Part shown: positions 58,926 through 64,000 of the stretch, piece by piece
How the letters are laid out: each line of letters begins with the position of its first letter
Position numbering within the stretch: position 1 is the stretch's first letter
NCBI RefSeq assembly: GCF_051020985.1
Contig: NC_135003.1
Span: 396,001-460,000 of the forward strand
Origin: Nomia melanderi
Lineage: Eukaryota > Arthropoda > Insecta > Hymenoptera > Halictidae
Direction: 5' to 3'
DNA length: 64,000 bases
Translations under genes and position numbers: made by a program
Notes under the pieces: generated by a model
Database searches by the model: none
What the model was told of the DNA's origin: nothing
The model's input: only the letters and a program-made list of their open reading frames with translations

Positions 58926-59259
58926 GTCACATCAGTTAAGTCGAAAATCTCTTTTCGAACAGTAATCGATATCGCATCGGCCATTTCATTTACGAACCGT
59001 AATCTCAAACAAATCTTAAATGATTAATAACCAACAAGCATTATAAACCTTAATAACCAATTACACATAAAATTAAGCATCAGACCGAATACTGATTTAT
59101 AGATCATGAAACTTCCATAATATTCCAGGAATAAAATAATCAGAAATTCGGTAATTTGGTTTATTAGATTATTCCTCAAGATATATACGATCAATATCAT
59201 GAATATGTTTTGAAGAATATTTTTACGAGTCTCCTTTATCTAGATGGTTATTCACTCAA
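58926..59259. other. AT-rich stretch
   Basis: Nothing recognised. Confidence 0.5.
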
Positions 59260-59330
59260 TTAACCCCTTGTCCTAAAATTTACTTTCTCGCAGTCGCACT
59301 TGTTGAAACTACATATTGTTAATAATTTAC
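59260..59330 (+). mobile_element. Left end of a TTAACCCCTTG-type element
   Basis: TTAACCCCTTGTCCTAAAAT matches the left end of the 54,712 copy (TTAACCCCTTGTCCCACAAT) at 17 of 20 positions. Similarity becomes weak after about 60 bp and no right end was found. Confidence 0.5.
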
Positions 59331-59935
59331 TAAAAAAATAGAAACTTACATGTTCTTATTATGCTTAAATTTACTGTATATGACGTAATAACAAAAGAAA
59401 TAATGTTCCATTTGAACTCACACGAACTATAAAATGTAACTATTTGTACAACTATTTTTGTAGTTATTTAGTTAGTTAATTATAGTAGTTATTTTTATTC
59501 GTTCGTAGACTGCGGATTTTTCTGCAAATTCAGATCTAATGTAATTATCGAAATAAAGTTACGATACAGAATAGTTCCTTCTCAGAATCAATGTAAACAT
59601 CACTATACACTTTGGATATTTCATACATTCTTCCTTCTCGCGTGCATCTCGTATATCGCTGAACTTTTAAATTGCCCAAAAACACGTAAACATCTACAGT
59701 CTGTGCATTAGACTCCGCAATTTCGAACCGTTAGTTTCTTACTTTGCAATTAAAAACGAAAGACAAAATCTACCTAAATGTTAGGTATCGGAAGACGTTC
59801 GTGCAGTTTTCTTGTTAGCAGCGAATCACTTAGTATTTCATTAGTTTAATGAATTAAATTGGTATTAGTAGCAAGTTACCTTTACGTCGTTAGTATCGAA
59901 TAAAATACAATTATTCTACAAAAGCGTTCTCTATG
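59331..59935. other. AT-rich stretch
   Basis: Contains (TAGT)-like words at 59,455-59,490. No gene recognised. Confidence 0.5.
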
Positions 59936-60291
59936 TTAAACTAGATTTACGGAACAAGTCAATTTGATTAATATTGAACTTTACAAACATTATTTGTTTA
60001 CTTTCAAACTAGTAGAAGAGTATAGCATATATATATACATACATATCGACATATGTTTTGTTGTTTTGGGTAACGATTTTGTTTTTAATTTGTTTGTTTG
60101 TTTTGTCCTTTGTGATAGTAGTCCTGTTGTAATAAGATTTTTATTCTATTAAATAAATAATAAATAAGTGTCATTATTTATTAAAGCCAACACAAACTTC
60201 TAATTTCCAAGATCTAAATGAACAACTATCAATATTTCGAAGAACGATCGCGGACAAACTATACAGCAAATGTCCGCAAATCTAGTGTTAA
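59936..60291. mobile_element. TTAA element with CTAGATTT ends (~356 bp)
   Basis: The left end is TTAAACTAGATTTACGGA (59,936) and the right end in reverse is TTAACACTAGATTTGCGGA (60,291). They agree except for a one-base gap and one substitution over about 18 bp. TTAA is present at both ends. The end sequence links it to the CACTAG group at 23,023. There is no open frame of note inside. Confidence 0.65.
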
Positions 60292-60800
60292 ATTTTGATT
60301 TAAGAAACCGCATAAACTTTTTCCGGTACCTACTACATCGGTGAAACGTTTGTTTCCTAGGGAAAGAACGCAATTTTCGGTGCGATTTCCGAGAACGGCC
60401 GTCACGCGGTGTACGCTTGCGTTTAACACCTACGCGAATATGTTCCCGGCGTGGCTCTTCTTCGTTAATACGTTCCCGTGGCTGGCAAGCACCGCGAGTA
60501 CTTTACGGTACTCTCGCGCGTATTAATTGTACAAATATGTGACCGGCGCGGCGCGCGAGCCGAGTGCCGCGCACAAGCCCATGGCGAAGCCACGACAGCC
60601 TGTCCGACAGTTCGCTGTCGGGGACGTGGCGTTTTTATCGTTCGCCTCTGGCAGCGTTCAAATTGCAAGCGTGAAGTAATTAGTATCACGCGTCGCCGCG
60701 TCTCCCCGTCCACCGTCCATCGCGAAATTAATATTCAATATTCCCGCTTTCGTGCGATTCAAGCGCCGGTTAAAAGGGAACTCTCGTCGAGAGAAAAATA
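60292..60800. other. GC-rich, CpG-dense block
   Basis: The most CpG-dense part is 60,540-60,630. Antiparallel frames at 60,465-60,801 have no domain. Confidence 0.5.
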
Positions 60801-62870
60801 AACGAATCAACCCGATCTTCGGAGAGATTGTTGCACTTTCTTTCGATTATATACTTTTCGATGCGTGAAGTGAGTTACGTAATTTTATCGGTTTTAAACT
60901 ACTTGACATTTTCGTTTGTCGTGAAAGTATTAAAATTTTAAGTATAAGTTGCACGATGTTATGAATAATCATAGTAAAGTGGTAGAGATACGTAGCCTCG
61001 TAGAAAGAAATTGTAATGAAACTTTTTACACGTTTTTTCGGTACGTTAAAAATTGTATAACAAAATGTATAGCAGATAGTATAGCGAAAATCATGAAAAT
61101 TTCAGACGCTTTTTCCTTCGGTATACTGTACACGTAATAGAACTCTACTTATTCTTTGAATTCTGTATGCATTTCTGTATTTTCACTAACTTTTACAGTA
61201 TTTACGTATATGTCTGTATTCATTTGATTCGAGTTTTATGTTTTTTGCTTGCGAAACAATTTTTGCAAGACTTTTTTCGCGAAATACTTAGGCGATTTTA
61301 TCATTTCCCAGAGGAACGTTGAGCAATAATTCATCGAACACTGTGTATATACACGCCCCGACCCCGTTGTATCGTGTTAATATCGGTCGAGACAAGGTGT
61401 CGGCTATCTGCGACTTCGAGTAGCCGAGTGGGACGAAATAAGAGAGACCCCGCTACCGTAACGCTCGCACGGATTTATCGAACTGAACTTTTATGTTGCT
61501 TTCGTCTGTCACCTGCGCGGAGATAACTGCGGCTAATAAATCGGAAATCGCTTACCGCGCTACTTCTTAAAAGTTAGGAATGTCGAACTCACCTGTGATT
61601 CGAACGTGAATGTTTATAGATAATAAAACGGTGTTGAACAGAAATTTCTGCCTTGTCTTAGGTTGTCTGGCAGTGAATTACGATTTAATACGCGTAATAC
61701 TCGACGTTGTGTATCCATAACTCTAAATAAAATAAATTTATTTAGTCGATGTTAAGATCATTTGAATTTATACGATTTTCTGAACGCTATACATGCTTTT
61801 TTATTAGCGTTAATGGGGAAATTTGAAGTTTTATTTCGAGACAGTTGTCGTCGTTGTGAAATCGTTGAAATTCGTGTCAACTTTACCAAATCTGTGACTA
61901 ATACTTTTATCAGTTTCTATTGTATCGTGTTGCAATTTGTATTTTCATTGAAAATTGTACTAATTTGTTTCCGTTCTGTTGCTTCGCTTCTCTATACTAA
62001 ACAGTACTCACGTCAATTAAAAATTATTTAAATATGCATTACGTTTTTCCCCTTGTTCTTAATATTTCTACGTTTTTATCTGTTTATGATTTACGAAAGA
62101 CAAAAAAAACTGTCCACATGATCGATTCGCTGTCTGTTCTGAGTCCCGAGGCGTTTAATTTTAAAAGATAATCATGTTTAGCAGTAACCACAGCCAACTT
62201 CCTTATCGATATGTTTAATTCTCGGTTCATAGTCCGAATTCATGCAACGGAGCTTAGTCATTTATTGTAGAAAGGTTAAGGTCATTTGTTCATAAAATAT
62301 TCAATGTACGCAGTATTCTAGTTTTAATGATCACACAAACATCTTTTTTTCCCATGAATGGTACGTAAACATGGCTCGAGAAACATTTTCAGAATTCAAG
62401 TAAATTTGAACTACTTACTAATATCAATTATTTGTTCAATTCTGATATTAGTAAGTACTCTAATTAGACGGAAAAATTAAGTATACGCGTTACAAGCACA
62501 GGCAGAATGTCTAGAGAAGGCTACAAGAAGTTTAAATTGAAAACTGCGGAGAAACATTAAAAGACGATTAGACCGCCACGATTAATTCAAACGTTTAAAA
62601 ACGTATTTAACCTTCGTATGATGAGTGATTGTGATCACTTCGATGTATAGAAAAACTGCTACTGTAGAAAAGTTTGAAGAAGTAATTGCATATCAAACAT
62701 TCAACACTCTTTACAGGTGTACAAAGATTGGCACGAATAAATCAGTGCACAAGCAGATGCATAAATAACAATAACAGACACCTACTTCTAATACACTTTA
62801 TATACAAATAGTTTAATCCACGCATCGAATAATAGGGAAAATAATTCGATATTAATTCACGAATCTATTA
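60801..62870. other. Mostly AT-rich stretch with one GC-richer patch and a hairpin
   Basis: A GC-richer patch lies at about 61,345-61,560 (CGCCCCGACCCCG words). The hairpin at 62,412 is described separately. TGATCACT-type half-palindromes lie near 62,624-62,640. No gene recognised. Confidence 0.5.
62412..62457. repeat. Perfect 15-bp inverted repeat, 16-nt loop
   Basis: TACTTACTAATATCA at 62,412-62,426 pairs exactly with TGATATTAGTAAGTA at 62,443-62,457. The loop itself starts and ends with ATT-rich sequence. The stem is too short for a typical microRNA precursor and no known mature sequence is seen. Confidence 0.9.
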
Positions 62871-63690
62871 CACGATACTTGATCCGACCGATCAATCCTC
62901 ATTCCTCGTCCACCAATTCGAACTGCCCATCGATTCCCGAACATCAGCGCACGCAGCTGAACGCATGAAATCCGCGTGATCAACCGCGCTCAAGAAATAA
63001 CGTATAAACGTTGCGGAATCTGCCTGTGGATCGCGATAACGATGAATCTTCGTGGTCTGAGGGGAAACATCGCGCGCGGCGTTCGGTAGGTGTTAGTCGA
63101 AACGTGACTCAGTGGATCGCTAACGAATACGGCCGATCGGATCGTAAGTTAGCCGGATTCGCGCGGGCTCTGTATCGGTCTCCGTTACGTGATTCAGAAA
63201 CGCGCGCCCGGGATTGTCGAGATCATTGGCGGATGGGCTAATTAAGCGTGTCGAAGAGAGGCTAACGATCGTGCAAATTCGTACGAGGCCGATCCGCTCG
63301 GGCCGATATTTATTGAACGACTCCAGGAAAGAGAGCCTGGCCGTCGAGCATTCCACGGCGGTGCGTAAATCTTGCTTCCCGATTCGAATGGGAGCGGCGA
63401 GCGGCGGGGGGACGCGCGTTTTAACTGCAACTTCGTCCGGAGCAATTTGAATTGCCCGCCCTTCACGCGCAGGCGCGCTTCGTTACGCGTAATGGCGGCC
63501 ACTCGGCTGGTGCACTTGTTAAATTAAAAACGACCGTGAAATACGAGCGTGGCCGCGTTTCGGTAATTTTGCGATACGGCGACCCGTTGCGCAATTGTTC
63601 GTGTTCGAATGCGCTGGAAGTCCGTTTATACGGACTCGCCGGCGGACGAATTGTTCGCATATCTATGTAGGCTGCTTGTGTAATTGGGGT
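62871..63690. other. GC-rich, CpG-dense block
   Basis: Six overlapping frames on both strands (63,011-63,670) are Arg/Ser/Ala-rich without domains. This is the last GC-rich block of the window. Confidence 0.55.
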
Positions 63691-64000
63691 CTGTCGATTT
63701 CCCCTACCACTCGTGGCTTTGCTACTTTGTCATGTATGAAAGTATATAAAACGTTTACTGTATTGTATTGTAGCGTAATACTTGAAGTGTTCGTGGTGTA
63801 CTCGAACTGTTTGGGTAGAAGCTTGCCTGTAGTTCACTTGTAAAAGACACTTTTTCTCGAAATTATATTATATTTACAACTGGCTCTGCCGAGCCAACCA
63901 GCAGATTTCATATACGTAGATCTGTCTCACGCGTGTGAGAAACCACTTAACAGTATCTTCACTACATTTCATTACTAAAAGTACTTATGAAAATTTCGTT
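63691..64000. other. AT-richer window end
   Basis: Small hairpins TGGCTC / GAGCCA (near 63,882) and TCTCAC / GTGAGA (near 63,925). Nothing else recognised. Confidence 0.5.

Noticed and set aside
1..64000. tRNA genes
   Set aside because: I looked for B-box words (GGTTCGANNCC) on both strands; the few GTTCGA-like words lack a matching A box and acceptor stem.
1..64000. CRISPR arrays, bacterial operons, ribosome binding sites or phage genes
   Set aside because: Nothing resembles regularly spaced repeats or dense gene order; composition and transposon types fit an insect nuclear genome.
1..64000. Retroelements or integrated viral genes
   Set aside because: No reverse-transcriptase, protease, integrase or capsid-like motif was visible in any open frame, and no long terminal repeats were seen.

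Overview
This window reads as a gene-free stretch of an insect nuclear genome, most likely from a hymenopteran and perhaps a bee. The clues are an AT-rich background cut by many sharply bounded, CpG-dense GC-rich blocks with no sign of CpG loss, very few long repeats, and relics of small DNA transposons with TTAA or TA ends. The species assignment is inference from composition and repeat type; no gene was found that could anchor it.

No protein-coding gene, tRNA, rRNA or known microRNA could be supported. Open frames reach about 210 codons, but the long ones lie in GC-rich blocks, where stop codons are rare, or run through simple repeats. They are rich in Arg, Ser, Leu or Cys, show no recognisable domain, and usually overlap equally open frames on the other strand. 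The window is therefore most easily read as an intergenic desert or the inside of a very long intron. One block (57,561-58,080) looks slightly more coding-like but has stops or frame breaks in every reading.

From start to end, GC-rich blocks of roughly 0.3-1.2 kb (for example 4.7-5.55, 10.6-11.75, 14.2-15.2, 20.0-20.8, 32.0-32.7, 34.4-34.9, 40.5-41.1, 49.1-49.8, 56.6-57.0 and 62.9-63.7 kb) alternate with AT-rich stretches of 0.5-2 kb. Transposon relics lie mainly in the AT-rich parts or at block edges. They are densest at 18.3-24.3 kb, with five TIR-bounded relics plus a further small repeat; other groups lie at 40-43.3, 54.7-55.3 and 59.3-60.3 kb.

The main content is repeats. There is a TTAA-flanked family of about 250 bp, with two full-length copies in opposite orientation at 21,369 and 54,712, a third at 18,264 and several partial members. 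There is a second TTAA family with CACTAG-type ends, a related larger TTAA element at 19,372 with a 3' fragment at 50,279, and a pair of mariner relics in opposite orientation that both keep a decayed transposase C-terminus. A TA-flanked MITE lies at 45,221 and a nearly complete fold-back of about 308 bp at 8,726. Simple repeats include a 7-bp array at 26.2 kb, a CA array at 40.35 kb and a CTCGC array at 40.88 kb. Several perfect palindromes and hairpins stand out, notably two 16-bp palindromes 53 bp apart inside a dense cluster of homeodomain-type TAAT cores at 58.7-58.9 kb, the best candidate regulatory element. All comparisons were made by eye, so copy boundaries are good to a few bases and identities were not calculated.
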